DNA of 64,000 nucleotides, taken from positions 916,827 through 980,826 of the forward strand of contig NZ_RYEV01000005.1 of the NCBI RefSeq assembly GCF_004138485.1, in the 5' to 3' direction. Positions 6,899-17,800 of this stretch are shown piece after piece; the stretch's first letter is position 1; the number at the start of each line of letters is the position of its first letter. The DNA is from Peristeroidobacter soli. GTDB lineage: Bacteria > Pseudomonadota > Gammaproteobacteria > Steroidobacterales > Steroidobacteraceae. The position numbers and the translations under genes were made by a program. The notes under the pieces are model-generated. The model did not search any database. It saw nothing but the letters and a program-made list of their open reading frames with translations, and was not told the origin of the DNA.

Positions 6899-9784
6899 CT
6901 AGACGGCGGCCCGCGACGCGAGTGGCTCGAGTGCGCCCAGCAACTGTGCTGCTGCCTGCAGATCCTGAGTCGCGAACCCTTCGGTGAATCGATCGTAGAG
7001 GGTCGAGAGGAATTGACGAGCCGCTACGCCATCGCCTCGTCGCGCACGAATGCGGGTCAGATCGATCGCCGAGCGCAGTTCCCAGGACGATGCGGACTGC
7101 CGACGCGCGATCATGCAGGATCGAGCCAGCAGACGCTCGGCCTGCGCTTCGTTGGCTTCAGACATGGCAAGCAGCGTCCGAGCTTGCAGGCGTAACAGCT
7201 CGGGCAAGAACGCGCCTTCTGCGCCGAGCACAGCATCGCGTCGCGTGTTGCGGATGACGACGAGTGCTTCCTCGCATCGACCCGTCATGATCAATCCTTC
7301 CGCGAGCGAGCACGCAGCAAGCGTTCTGGCGACGTTCTGTCGCTCATTCTTCATCACCTGAAGCGCGGCCTGGACCATCGGTATTCCTTGCTCGGGGTCT
7401 TTGCGACCGATGAGCAAAGAGCCTTGCATCGCCGCCGCGATGGAGTGGAAGGGTTTCAGCATGGGCCAATGGGTGTGGTTGATCAGTTGTTCGAGAACGC
7501 CGTGCGCGGCATCCCACTCGCCGCACCACAAATACACAGGCGTCGTGAAGACCAGTGCGAAGCAGGTATCGAGCGGCTTCCCGGATCTCGATGCAGTGGC
7601 GACGGCGAGCCGGGCAGTTGCGATCGCGCGCTCCGGCAGGCCTGAGAGCCACAGCGTGCGGGATTGCGAGATCAGGCCTCGCACCCGATGATCGTTACCG
7701 CACAATTGCAGATTCCGTTCACCGGCTCGAGCAAATCCCGAGTCGAAGTGCCTTCTCGCCGCTGCTTGATTGCCGCGGAAGTGTCTGGCCACACCTTGCA
7801 TCAGATCCGCAATCGCCAGGCAAGTCACATCGCGAGCCTGGCGGGCCGCGACATCCCATTCCTTCGCCGCGGCCAGCGCGCCGCGAAAGTCGGCGATGCG
7901 TGTTAGAAACAAGTGTCGTGTCGCGAGCATCCGCAAGCGCTGCTCCGGTTCATCCTGAGGGTGCGCCAGCTGTATGCCACGCGTGAGGGCGGTCAGCACG
8001 TCTTCGCTGTTCCCTCGCAGCCACATCGAGGAAATGGCCCAGGTACTTTGCAATAGCATCTCGCGCCGGCTGCCGCGCGTGGCTGCATCGAGCGCTTCGA
8101 GTCCAGCGGCGCTCCACTTATAGGCTTCACTCAACAAAGAGAGCTCGAAGAACACGGGAGCGGCCGCCGCGGCGAGGTCGACCGCGAGCGTCGCATCCGC
8201 CGCTCGTTCGTCTCGCGCAAAACACCATTCGAGCGCGCCACGCACGTTGCCAAGATGTTCTCTCAGCGTGTGCGCGCGGCCCGTGTACTCGAGATCGACG
8301 TACCCACCATGGCGAGCGTTCAGGAGCTTCGCGAAATACTCGGCGTGACGTTGAGCGGCGAGCGTGAACTCGCCACTCTCTTGCAGTTTTTCCCGGGCAT
8401 ACATGCGCGTCGTTTCGAGCAGCCGATAGCGTTCAGTGCCATCGTCGCCGACCAGGGCCGACAGGAGGGACTTGGCGACCAGCGCATCGAGCGTGCTCAG
8501 CATCGGCGCCTGATTTGACGGTCTGCCCTGCGCGATGGCGCAAGCGGCGTCGAGAGTAAAGGCACCGACCAGCACCGATAGCCGGCGCAGCGCCAGTTGT
8601 TCGGTCTCGGGCAGAAGCCCGTAGCTCCAGTCGAGCAACGCACGCAATGTTTGATGGCGCGGGAGTGCGGTACGTCGTCCGTGCCAATCGAGGCCGAGAT
8701 TCCTGTTCAACAGATCGGCGGTGGCCGCGATGCCATGACTGCCGACGCGCCCGGCGGCGAGCTCGATGGCGAGCGCAATCCCTTCGAGCCTGCCGCAGAT
8801 GCCGGCGACGAGCGGTGCGGTCTCATCGTCCAGCTTGAAACGATGACCGCTCGCGCTCGCTCGTTGCATGAACAGTTGCACGGCTGGGAACTGCAGCACG
8901 TCGCAGGCTTTCATGCTGGACTCGGGCGAAGGGTTTGCGAGTGCCGGCAGCCAGCAGGCGTGCTCGCCTTCGACGCGCAAAGCTTCGCGACTGGTGGCGA
9001 GAAGGTGCACGCCCGGGGCTTGCCTGAAAATGGTTTCGAGCAAGGTCGCGACGGCATCGATCACGTGCTCGCAATTGTCGATGACCAGCAGCATGCGTAG
9101 CGTTCGCAGGTACTCGATGAGCGTTGGCGTCGGATCCGCGGTCTGTACCGACAGACCCAGCGACGCCGCGACGGTCGCGGCGACCAGCTTCGCATCTTCG
9201 ATCGCGCCGATATCGACGAAGCACACCGCGTCCGAGAACTCTTTGAGCATGTCGTGGGCGACGGCGATGGCGACCGTGGTCTTGCCCATGCCGCCTGGAC
9301 CGATGATGGTGATGAAGCGCTCGGCGATCAGGTCTTCGCCGATCTCGCGCACCATATGTTCCCGCCCGACCATGTTGCTCAGTTTCGACGGCAGCAGCAG
9401 CCGTTTGCGGGCGACATCGGGGAACTCGGCCCGCGCCGCTGGCGGTGGGGCTGTGGGCTCATGAGTAACCCGGGCAACGAAACAGTAGCCCTGGGCGGTC
9501 ACGTTCTCGATGTAACGCGCGCCGCCATCGCCGTCCCCCAGCGCCTTGCGCAGCGAGCTCATGTGGACGCGAAGGGTGCCGGGGCTGACCACCAGATCGC
9601 GCCAGACGTGGGCAATCAAGTCCCGGTGGCTGACGATTTCACCGGCGCGTGCCACCAGGGCGATCAGGATATCGAGCGCGCGATCGCCCAGCGCGAGCGG
9701 CACACCATCGCGCTCGATGACGCGAGCCACCGGCGACAGTCGGAACGGCCCGAACGCTGTGATCCCGCTGTGTTGAGAATTCAT
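6899..9784 (-). CDS. Large winged-helix / NB-ARC-type ATPase / TPR transcriptional regulator
   Basis: A 961-aa cytoplasmic regulator in three parts. Residues 5-105 are an OmpR/CadC-type winged helix (ALGDRALDILIALVARAGEI, TLRVHMSSLRKALGD, YIENVTAQGYCF). Residues 130-420 are a STAND-type ATPase with Walker A GPGGMGKTT (162-170) and Walker B LLVIDNCEH. The rest is alpha-helical, TPR-like, with repeated alanine-rich helix pairs up to about residue 950. Such proteins use the TPR arm as a sensor and nucleotide exchange as a switch; the ligand is unknown. It is divergent from the sigma factor of locus A, with a 208-bp shared intergenic region, so it may control itself and that locus. No phospho-acceptor domain is present. 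Confidence 0.88.
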   Translation of the reverse strand: MNSQHSGITAFGPFRLSPVARVIERDGVPLALGDRALDILIALVARAGEIVSHRDLIAHVWRDLVVSPGTLRVHMSSLRKALGDGDGGARYIENVTAQGYCFVARVTHEPTAPPPAARAEFPDVARKRLLLPSKLSNMVGREHMVREIGEDLIAERFITIIGPGGMGKTTVAIAVAHDMLKEFSDAVCFVDIGAIEDAKLVAATVAASLGLSVQTADPTPTLIEYLRTLRMLLVIDNCEHVIDAVATLLETIFRQAPGVHLLATSREALRVEGEHACWLPALANPSPESSMKACDVLQFPAVQLFMQRASASGHRFKLDDETAPLVAGICGRLEGIALAIELAAGRVGSHGIAATADLLNRNLGLDWHGRRTALPRHQTLRALLDWSYGLLPETEQLALRRLSVLVGAFTLDAACAIAQGRPSNQAPMLSTLDALVAKSLLSALVGDDGTERYRLLETTRMYAREKLQESGEFTLAAQRHAEYFAKLLNARHGGYVDLEYTGRAHTLREHLGNVRGALEWCFARDERAADATLAVDLAAAAAPVFFELSLLSEAYKWSAAGLEALDAATRGSRREMLLQSTWAISSMWLRGNSEDVLTALTRGIQLAHPQDEPEQRLRMLATRHLFLTRIADFRGALAAAKEWDVAARQARDVTCLAIADLMQGVARHFRGNQAAARRHFDSGFARAGERNLQLCGNDHRVRGLISQSRTLWLSGLPERAIATARLAVATASRSGKPLDTCFALVFTTPVYLWCGEWDAAHGVLEQLINHTHWPMLKPFHSIAAAMQGSLLIGRKDPEQGIPMVQAALQVMKNERQNVARTLAACSLAEGLIMTGRCEEALVVIRNTRRDAVLGAEGAFLPELLRLQARTLLAMSEANEAQAERLLARSCMIARRQSASSWELRSAIDLTRIRARRGDGVAARQFLSTLYDRFTEGFATQDLQAAAQLLGALEPLASRAAV

Positions 9785-9992
9785 GACCGGGGCATCCGGC
9801 TGGGGAGGGGCGAGGATAGCGCCCGCAGACTGAGTCCGGAACCGGGCCCGTTCAATATAGTGTGGGGGAAAAACTCCGCTCAGGTGTCCTATCTGCGAAG
9901 ACGCCCGTGCGCCAGGCCTGGCAGGGCGGTCGCGGGAGTCCGATAAGGTATTGATTTGGGGGCGTCGTTCGGCTCAAAGTTGGCCACGCATC

Positions 9993-10541
9993 ATGCCGTT
10001 GAAGACCCCCCACGCCCGCTTTTCCAGCTTCGTCACCGAAACCCGCTCGGGATTGCTTCGTTACGTCCGTCGTCTGACCCGATCCAACGACTCGGCCGAG
10101 GACATCGTGCAGGAGGCCTATGCCCGCACCCTGGAGCAGGGCGATGAAGTACGCACGCCCAAAGCTTTCCTGTTCGTGACGGCGCGCAATCTGGTCTGGA
10201 ATGCGCGCCGGCATCAACGCGTCGCCGAGACCGATTCGGTGGCCGACGTCGATGACCTGGGCGCGCTCCACAGCGATGGTGCTTCGACCGAAGACCGGCT
10301 GGTCGCGGACGAGGCGGCGGCGCTGTTGAAGGCGGCGATCGAACATCTGCCGCCGCAATGCCGGGCGGCGTTCGCGCTGAAAGTGTTCAACGCGTGCTCT
10401 TACAAGGAGATCGCGGATCAGTTGGGTATTTCCACCAAGACGGTGGAGAAGCACATCTCGCGGGGACTGCGTGACACGCACGCCTTTCTGCGTCGCCGCT
10501 ATGAGATGTCAGGAAGGCAGGAGATGGACCGCCATGAGTGA
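9993..10541 (+). CDS. ECF RNA polymerase sigma factor, FecI-like (locus A)
   Basis: A 182-aa ECF sigma-70 factor. Region 2 is LLRYVRRLTRSNDSAEDIVQEAY and region 4 is LPPQCRAAFALKVF followed by SYKEIADQLGISTKTVEKHI, the helix-turn-helix for the -35 element. I start at ATG 9993; an in-frame TTG at 9951 with AAGG before it would add 14 residues not typical of the family. The FecR-type anti-sigma gene starts inside the last codons (8-nt overlap), and an STN-bearing TonB-dependent receptor follows, completing a FecI-FecR-FecA signalling unit. It should direct RNA polymerase to the receptor and its downstream amidohydrolase when the receptor is occupied. Confidence 0.92.
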   Translation: MPLKTPHARFSSFVTETRSGLLRYVRRLTRSNDSAEDIVQEAYARTLEQGDEVRTPKAFLFVTARNLVWNARRHQRVAETDSVADVDDLGALHSDGASTEDRLVADEAAALLKAAIEHLPPQCRAAFALKVFNACSYKEIADQLGISTKTVEKHISRGLRDTHAFLRRRYEMSGRQEMDRHE

Positions 10542-11538
10542 AGTTCATCGGCTCCCGAGTGTCGAGGAGGCCGAGCGCGAGGCCAGTGACTGGATCGCGC
10601 GTCTACAATCCGACGACGTGAGTGCGGAGGACTACGCACGTTTCGAGGAATGGCGACGGGCCAGTGCCCGTCATGCGCGGGCCTATGATGAGCTGATGGG
10701 CACCTGGCGCGAATTCGTCTTCGCCGGGCGCACCGTGCGCGCGGTATCGTTTGGTAACGCCATGCAGTCGGCGACACAGACGCCGAAGCGACGGTATGGA
10801 GCTGCGATTGCCGCTGCCGCGATGATCTGCGCGATCGCATTGCTGGGCTGGTGGCATTTGCGTCTGCCGGCGACGTTTGCCACGGATATCGGTCAGCAAG
10901 CGTCGATCAAGCTGTCCGATGGCTCGGTGCTCGAGCTCAACAGCAATAGCGCGGCTCGAATCGAATACAGCGACGGGGCGCGTGTGATCCGACTGGATCG
11001 CGGTGAAGCGTTCTTTACGGTCGCGCATGATACCTCCCGACCGTTCTGGGTGGTCGCCGATCGAACCTGGGTGCGAGCGGTCGGTACCGCGTTCAATGTT
11101 TATAAGCGCGATAACGACGTGCGCGTGACGGTCAGCGAAGGACGAGTGAAAGTGGCGGCCGGCACGCCGATCGTCGATGCGCCTTCCGACGGCGCGCTGT
11201 CTCAGATGCAGACCTCACAGCTGGATGCTGGACAACAGGCGGATCTGCGTGGGCCCGTCACTCATATGCGTGCCCTCGCAGTAACGGACGTTGCTCGCGA
11301 AGTGTCCTGGCGTGGCGGTACGGCCTACTTTGAGAATCGGCCGCTGCACGAGGTGGTCGACGAGTTGAGTCGTTACTCGCCGCTGCGCATCGAATTGAGC
11401 GAGCGCACTCGCGACCTGCCGGTGGGTGGCACGTTCCGCACCAATCCGCAGGGCGTCGATGCGCTGCTGAGCATGCTGCGCGATGGCTTCGGCCTGCAAG
11501 TGCGCAGCGAAGGTGACAACAGGATTTATGTCGACTGA
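10534..11538 (+). CDS. FecR-family anti-sigma regulator (locus A)
   Basis: A 334-aa inner-membrane regulator. The N-terminal cytoplasmic part (about residues 12-60) is DUF4880-like, with ASDWIARLQSDD and FEEWRRASARHARAYDEL. A transmembrane segment at about 89-107 (AAIAAAAMICAIALLGWW) follows. The periplasmic FecR domain has GQQASIKLSDGSVLELNSNS and VGTAFNVYKRDNDVRVTVSEGR within it, and the C-terminal DUF4974-like part is the expected docking site for the receptor's STN domain. Start ATG 10534 overlaps the sigma gene by 8 nt. It should hold the sigma factor inactive, or license it, depending on the signal from the receptor encoded downstream. Confidence 0.9.
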   Translation: MSEVHRLPSVEEAEREASDWIARLQSDDVSAEDYARFEEWRRASARHARAYDELMGTWREFVFAGRTVRAVSFGNAMQSATQTPKRRYGAAIAAAAMICAIALLGWWHLRLPATFATDIGQQASIKLSDGSVLELNSNSAARIEYSDGARVIRLDRGEAFFTVAHDTSRPFWVVADRTWVRAVGTAFNVYKRDNDVRVTVSEGRVKVAAGTPIVDAPSDGALSQMQTSQLDAGQQADLRGPVTHMRALAVTDVAREVSWRGGTAYFENRPLHEVVDELSRYSPLRIELSERTRDLPVGGTFRTNPQGVDALLSMLRDGFGLQVRSEGDNRIYVD

Positions 11539-11611
11539 TCTCAAGGATCAATACAACTGATCTATTTGGGATTGGGGGATTCGGACCTGCCGCGGTTCTT
11601 GGTCAGCAAGG

Positions 11612-11634
11612 CGGTTCATCAGATGGACCGTTTT
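11612..11634 (+). terminator. Terminator-like hairpin between FecR and receptor of locus A
   Basis: CGGTTCAT at 11612-11619, loop CAG, ATGGACCG at 11623-11630 pairs over 8 bp with one G-U wobble and is followed by TTTT. It lies 73 nt after the FecR stop and 31 nt before the receptor ATG, with the ribosome site (CGGGGAG) just after it. It could be a terminator or attenuator separating regulator and receptor levels. The T-run is short. Confidence 0.4.
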
Positions 11635-11665
11635 ATGGCATGACAAGAAACGGGGAGACAGGTCG

Positions 11666-14600
11666 ATGAACCAGAAGACGGGTACGACTGGCACAGTCCG
11701 CGAGAGTGTCCGCCGCGCGTTGCAGGCAAGCGTATTGGCGACGGCGCTCGGAATTTCCGCGACTGTATTCGCGCAGGCCGCGCAGCCCATTCAATTCAAC
11801 ATTCCCGCGCAGCCGCTGAAGGCCGCGCTCAAGGCGTTCGCCGATCAGGCGAACATGCAACTGCTGTACAACCCCGACGTCGTCGACAAGTTGACGGCGC
11901 ATCCGGTGCGCGGCGAGATGCCGAAGCAGGACGCGCTGTTGCGACTGTTGGACGGCACCAACCTCGAAGTGGTCTACAGCCAGGACAACGCGGCGACCAT
12001 TCGCCCGCGAGCCATGACTCCAGTAACGAGCCTGCACGCCGGCGACGCGCGCTTCACTCGCACTGCTGCCATCACGTCGGGTGGGCCTGCGGAAATCAGC
12101 AGCGCCTCGGAATCGAACCCATCTGCCGACACGACCGAGCACGAATCCACTAATCCGGCGTTGCGTGGCGTGCCTGAAATTCTGGTGATGGGCTCGCGTT
12201 CGGTGAACGTCGACATCGTGCGCACCGAGGACGATGCCCAGGCCTATTACATTTTCGACTCCGGCAAGATCGAACAGTCGGGCGCGGTGAACGTCGAGGA
12301 TTTCCTGAAGCGTGGCTTGTCGATGAATACGGCCGCGCTGACCTTCTCGCAGCAGTCAGCGAGCTTTCGCGGCAACAACAGCTCGATCAATCTGCGCGGC
12401 CTGGGGGACAACCAGACGCTGGTGCTGATCAACGGTCGTCGCACGGCGAGCCCCGGTTTGTTCAGCGGCACCTATCAGCCCAACCTCAACAGCATTCCGC
12501 CGAGCGCCATCGAGCGTATCGAAGTGCTGCCATCTTCATCCGCCGCGATCTACGGCGGCAGTGCCGTCGGCGGCGTGGTCAACGTCGTGCTCAAACGTGG
12601 TTTCGAGGGCGGCGACGTTCGTGCGGCTTACGCGAACGTGCTGGACGGCGATGCGCCGACCAGCACCGTCGGCGGCAGCTACGGCTTTTCTCTGGAAGAG
12701 GGCCGTACGCACATCTCCTTCAGCGGTCTTTATTCCGAAGGCGACACGCTGACCAACGCGGATCGACCTGAGCTGCTGCAGCGGGGCGTCAACCGGATTC
12801 TCCAGAACAATCCGTCGCTGCTGATTCTGCGCACCAGCCCGTTCTTCGGGGCGACCCCCAATATCGGCTCGGCCACGACCGCCAACCTGGTCCTGGACAA
12901 CGGCACGCCATTGAACTCGACGATCGCGTCGATTCCGGCGGGCTACACCTCCACGTCGAATCCTGCGCTGCTGGCGGCGACCGCCGGCGCGTACAACACC
13001 AATCTGCCCAACACGGCGCATCCGACTACGGGTCTGCGACGCTCGGTCGGCTCGGCGCCCGAGCTGAGCACGGTGATGGCGAGCTTTCAACGCGAAATGA
13101 CGGACTCATTGAATGTGTTCGCCGACTTCTACTGGAGCAGCAACACTGCGGTCACGTCGGGTTACAGCTCGTTCAACAACGTGCTGACCGTGCCGGCGGC
13201 CTCGCCGATCAATCCCTTCCAGCAAGCCGTGATCGTATCGATTCCCGACGGCTACACCGAGGACTACGAAGCCAAGAGCCTCGACCGTCGTGCGACCGTG
13301 GGCTTCACGCTCAAGCTGCCGGGTAAATGGATGCTGTCGAGCGACTACACCTGGAGCGAGAGCCGCATGAAGTACGGCGGCTTCATCTACAGCCTGGTCG
13401 GCATGAACGCCGATCTGCTCAACGGCACGCTCAATCCATTCGTCGATACCAATGTCGCGCCGCTCGATCTGTCGAAGTATCGCGGCACGTTCGGCAGCTC
13501 GCAGGATGGCACGCTGGGCGACGTCAACCTGCGCATCGCGGGTCCCGTGTTCGACCTGCCCGCCGGTGCCGCGATGCTGACCATCGGCCTGGGTCATCGC
13601 AAGGAAAGTCTGCGCGACGGCAACTTCTACAACCAGAAGCCGAACTATCCGAACGACACTCAGTACCGGAAATATTTCGGACAGTCGCAGACCATCAAGA
13701 GCGCCTACGCCGAAGCCAACATTCCGCTGGTGAGCGAGAGCATGGATGTTCCGGCGGTGCGCCTGCTCGATGCGCAGTTGTCGGTGCGCACGGAAGATTT
13801 CTCGATCGGCTCGGGCACGCCGTTTCAATACGTCGAACCCTCGGCGGCATCGTTCATCGCCACCAATCAGGAGCGCGTGCGCTTCAACACGGATCTGCAG
13901 TCCACCAATCCGACCATCGGCTTGCGCTGGAAGCCGATCGACGATGTGACATTGCGTGCCAGCTACGGCACGTCCTTCCTGCCGCCGACCTACAGCCAAC
14001 TGGTGCCGGGCAACGTGTCTCTGGTGCTGTCCGCGGGCGTGCCGCAGACCACGAACGTCATCGATCCTCGTCGCGGCAATCAGCTGACCACGATCGAGTA
14101 CACCTCGGGCGGCAATCCCAATCTGAAGCCGCAGGAGTCCAAGAACCTCAATGTCGGGTTGATTTTCGAGCCGACGTTCCTGCCCGACTTTCGGATGAAC
14201 GTGGAGTGGTATCGGCTGGAACAGGACAACGTCATCATCAATCCCGGCAATCCGAACATCATTCTGAACAACGAGAGCCGCTTCGGCGATCGCATCGTGC
14301 GCGCACCGGTGCAAGCCGGCGATCCGTACGGTGTGGGCGTGCTCACGTTCGTCGACTACAGCATGTTCAACGCCAACAAGGGCGAGACCGAAGGCGTCGA
14401 TCTGAGCATGAGCTATCGGCTGGACCTGGGCTCATTCGGTGCGCTGGCCATCGGCCTGGGCGGCACCAAGGTACTGTCGTTCAAGACGCAGGCCGCGCTC
14501 GATGCGCCGATGCTGGATATCGTGAATCAAATCGCGTATCTCGGGCCGCTGCAGTATCGCGGCAATCTGTCGCTCAACTGGACCCGTAACAACTGGAACG

Positions 14601-14899
14601 CCGGCTGGATGACGACGTACTACGGCGGTTACGACCAGTACAGCATCGGCGGCGTGACCACTTACACTCTGGCCCAGGGCGGCAACACCATCCCGAGTCA
14701 GATGTATCACGATATCTACACCGGTTACGAGTTCGAGGGCGAGGGCATGCTGGGCGGGATGACGGTCCAGGCCGGCATCAAGAACGTGTTCGACAAGACG
14801 CCGCCGTTCGATGCGTACTACCTCAACAGCAACTACTACAGCCCGTTCGGCGACTGGCGCCTGCGCAACTACTATCTGACGTTGAGCAAGCGTTTCTGA
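11666..14899 (+). CDS. TonB-dependent receptor with STN signalling domain (locus A)
   Basis: A 1077-aa outer-membrane receptor. It has a signal peptide ending near TVFAQAAQ, then an STN domain at about 40-105 (FNIPAQPLKAALKAFADQAN, VRGEMPKQDALLRLLDGTNL), a linker, a plug at about 165-310 (INLRGLGDNQTLVLINGRRT, IERIEVLPSSSAAIYGGSAV) and a 22-strand barrel ending LTLSKRF with the terminal Phe. The STN domain means it signals through FecR encoded just upstream. Long stretches are clearly related to the receptor of locus B (24696-27776), so the two are paralogues. No cysteine or haem motif points to a ligand. The stop codon overlaps the start of the amidohydrolase gene (TGATG), so receptor and enzyme are translationally coupled, which argues that the enzyme acts on the imported molecule. 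Confidence 0.93.
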   Translation: MNQKTGTTGTVRESVRRALQASVLATALGISATVFAQAAQPIQFNIPAQPLKAALKAFADQANMQLLYNPDVVDKLTAHPVRGEMPKQDALLRLLDGTNLEVVYSQDNAATIRPRAMTPVTSLHAGDARFTRTAAITSGGPAEISSASESNPSADTTEHESTNPALRGVPEILVMGSRSVNVDIVRTEDDAQAYYIFDSGKIEQSGAVNVEDFLKRGLSMNTAALTFSQQSASFRGNNSSINLRGLGDNQTLVLINGRRTASPGLFSGTYQPNLNSIPPSAIERIEVLPSSSAAIYGGSAVGGVVNVVLKRGFEGGDVRAAYANVLDGDAPTSTVGGSYGFSLEEGRTHISFSGLYSEGDTLTNADRPELLQRGVNRILQNNPSLLILRTSPFFGATPNIGSATTANLVLDNGTPLNSTIASIPAGYTSTSNPALLAATAGAYNTNLPNTAHPTTGLRRSVGSAPELSTVMASFQREMTDSLNVFADFYWSSNTAVTSGYSSFNNVLTVPAASPINPFQQAVIVSIPDGYTEDYEAKSLDRRATVGFTLKLPGKWMLSSDYTWSESRMKYGGFIYSLVGMNADLLNGTLNPFVDTNVAPLDLSKYRGTFGSSQDGTLGDVNLRIAGPVFDLPAGAAMLTIGLGHRKESLRDGNFYNQKPNYPNDTQYRKYFGQSQTIKSAYAEANIPLVSESMDVPAVRLLDAQLSVRTEDFSIGSGTPFQYVEPSAASFIATNQERVRFNTDLQSTNPTIGLRWKPIDDVTLRASYGTSFLPPTYSQLVPGNVSLVLSAGVPQTTNVIDPRRGNQLTTIEYTSGGNPNLKPQESKNLNVGLIFEPTFLPDFRMNVEWYRLEQDNVIINPGNPNIILNNESRFGDRIVRAPVQAGDPYGVGVLTFVDYSMFNANKGETEGVDLSMSYRLDLGSFGALAIGLGGTKVLSFKTQAALDAPMLDIVNQIAYLGPLQYRGNLSLNWTRNNWNAGWMTTYYGGYDQYSIGGVTTYTLAQGGNTIPSQMYHDIYTGYEFEGEGMLGGMTVQAGIKNVFDKTPPFDAYYLNSNYYSPFGDWRLRNYYLTLSKRF

Positions 14900-17800
14900 T
14901 GCGTCTGGCGAAGATCGCGACGATCTGCGGGCTTCTTGCTCTGTCGGCGCTGGCGCAAGCCGGCGCCGATGGCGATTCGTTGCCTCTGCAGGGGCACACG
15001 CGACCGCTGAGCTTCACGGTCGAAGAGGGCACGTGGATGTCGGTGGACCAGACACCGAACGGCGAGCAGGTGGTGTTCGATCTGCTCGGCGACCTGTATC
15101 GCATGCCGGCGGCCGGAGGCACGGCCGTCGCATTGACCCGGGGCATTCCCTTTGACAGCCAGCCGCGCATTTCGCCCGACGGCCAGTGGATCGCCTTCAT
15201 CAGCGATCGCGATGGCGACGACAATCTCTGGCTCATGCGTCGGGCGGATGGCACGGTTCGCCAGCTGTCTCGCAATCCGCAGGGGATTGCGATTGCGCCG
15301 TCCTGGACGGCGGACAGTCGGCAGGTGCTGGTCGCCGAAGCGACGGCGCATCTGCCAGCGGAAGCGAAGTTTCGTCTCTATTCGCTGTCCGGCGAAGTCA
15401 CCGACATCAAGGACAAAGACGGCAAGCCGGTGACGGGCTCGGGCGGCGTGCTGTCTCGAGACGGCAAATATCTCTATTTCGCGCAGCGAGATCCGTCGGA
15501 TGAGACGCGCTTCGGCATGCCCATTGCGCAGATCCGGCGCCTGGAGCTGGCGCGCGGCACATTGGAAATATTGACCAATGGGCGGGGTGGCGGTACCCGG
15601 CCGGTGCTGTCCGCCGACGGCAAGCTCCTGATCTATGCATCCCGTGAAGAAGGCAAGACGGTTCTGCGACGGCGCGATCTCGTCTCAGGCGCCGACGCAC
15701 TACTGACTGGAACGGTCCAGCAGGACCGACAGGAATATGGCCGCGTGCTTCGCGGTGATCATTTGCCTGGTTATGTGCTCACGAATCACGACCAGTCGCT
15801 GCTGTTGAGCGCGGGTGGAAAGATCCGTCGCGTTCGATTGCGCGACGGCATGTCGAGAGAGGTTGGGTTCAGGGCCGAGGTCTCTTTGGAAGTCGGGCCC
15901 CAGCTGCACAAGCCCCAGCGCGTGGAGCAGGGGCCGGTGAGGGCGCGCATCGCCCAGTCGCCCGGTTTCTCCCCCGATGGACAGCGCATCGCCCTGTCGA
16001 TGCTGACCAAGCTGTATGTGATGCCGGCGCGGGCGGGGGCGACACCAAAGCGATTGACCCGCGGCGACGCTTTGGAATATCAGCCCGTATGGTCGCCGGA
16101 TGGCGAGTGGCTGGCGTACGTCGTCTGGTCACACGATAGCGGACAGATCTGGAAGGTGCGTGCCGACGGCCGCGATGCCCGGCAGCTCACTACGAATGCC
16201 GCGTTCTATACCGATCTGGCGTTCTCTCCCGATGGTCAGCGCGTGCTCGCCATGCGAGGCAACGCGCGCATGCTGGCGAATACGGCGGAGAGCGCGTTGC
16301 TGCGGATTCCGCTCGATCTGATCTGGATCCCGGCGAGTGGCGGCGCCGCGAATGTGATTGCCGCGTCCTATTCGAGTCGCTATCCGCACTTCGCGAACGA
16401 TCCGCAGCGCGTTTACACGACGGACGGTCACGCGCTGTACTCGATTCGCTACGACGGCACCGATCAGCGCACGCACCTGCGCATCACAGGTCGTTTCGAT
16501 GCTCGAAGCAACAGTCAGCCGACGGCGGAGCGGATCGTTGTGAGTCCCAGAGCGGATGCGGCGCTGGCCCTCATCGATAAACAAGTCTGGTGGGTGAAGT
16601 CGCTGCCTCAGGGCGAGCCCACGCTGGCGATCGATGTGCATGGAGACCATCCCACGGCCGTTCGTTTGACCGAGTTCGGTGCGGATTTCTTCGACTGGAC
16701 GCAGAACGGCAAGTCGGTCGCTTGGGCAGTCGGTTCGACTGTGTATCGCAAGCCTGTCGGTGGTAGCAATGCGCCCGAGACCTTTCCGGTCAAGCTGAGC
16801 CTGCCGCGGGCAACGCCGAAGGGAAGGTTGGTGCTTCGGGGGGCGAATGTCATTCCGATGGCGCCGGCGGCGGCGGACGTCGTGACGAATGCCGACGTGG
16901 TCATCGACGGCAATCGAATCGTCGGCGTCGGGCCACGAGGCAGCATCGGGATTCCGAGCGACGCTCGTGTCATCGATGTTGCAGGCAAGTTCATCGTCCC
17001 GGGCTTCATCGACGTGCACTCGCACTGGAAATTCAACAGCCGCGAGATCCAGGATCCGAATAACTGGAGTCTGCGCGCCAATCTCGCGTACGGCGTCACG
17101 ACCGGCCTCGACGTGCAGACGAATCACGCCGAGAACTTCGTGTACCAGGACATGGTGGAGACCGGACAAACGATCGGTCCGCGCGCGTTCATGGTCGGCC
17201 CCGGCGTGTTCGGGATCAACAACTACAAGACGTTCGAGACCAACTTCCAGTCTTACGAAGAGACGCTGGCTTATCTGCGTCGCTACAAGCAGGACTACCG
17301 GACCGGCAACCTCAAGGCGTACCTGCCCGGCAACCGGCGGCAGCGGCAATGGATCGTACTGGCGTCGGAACAGTTGGGCCTGATGCCGACGAACGAAGGC
17401 TTTGGCGATCCGTTCCTCGCGATCACGCATGCGCTCGACGGCATGCACGGCAACGAGCATGCGCTGATCGATTCGCCGCTCTACGCAGACGTGGTCGAGG
17501 TGTTCGCGCGAATGCAGACATCACATACGCCGACGCTCAACATCACGCACTATGGTTTGGCTGGCGTCGAATATTTCCTGGCGCGGGTCGACATCCAGAA
17601 CGATGCCAAGCTCAACCGCTTTTATCCGCGGAGTCGATTGTTGGAACTGAGTGCGCGGCGTCGGGTGTGGGCGCGAGAGGATGAGTTCACATTCAAGACG
17701 ATGGCGGCGCAGGCAGCGAAGATTCAGCGCGCCGGTGGGTTGGTCGGCGTCGGCCACCACGGTGAAGTGCAGGGGCTGGGCTATCACTGGGAGCTGCAGA

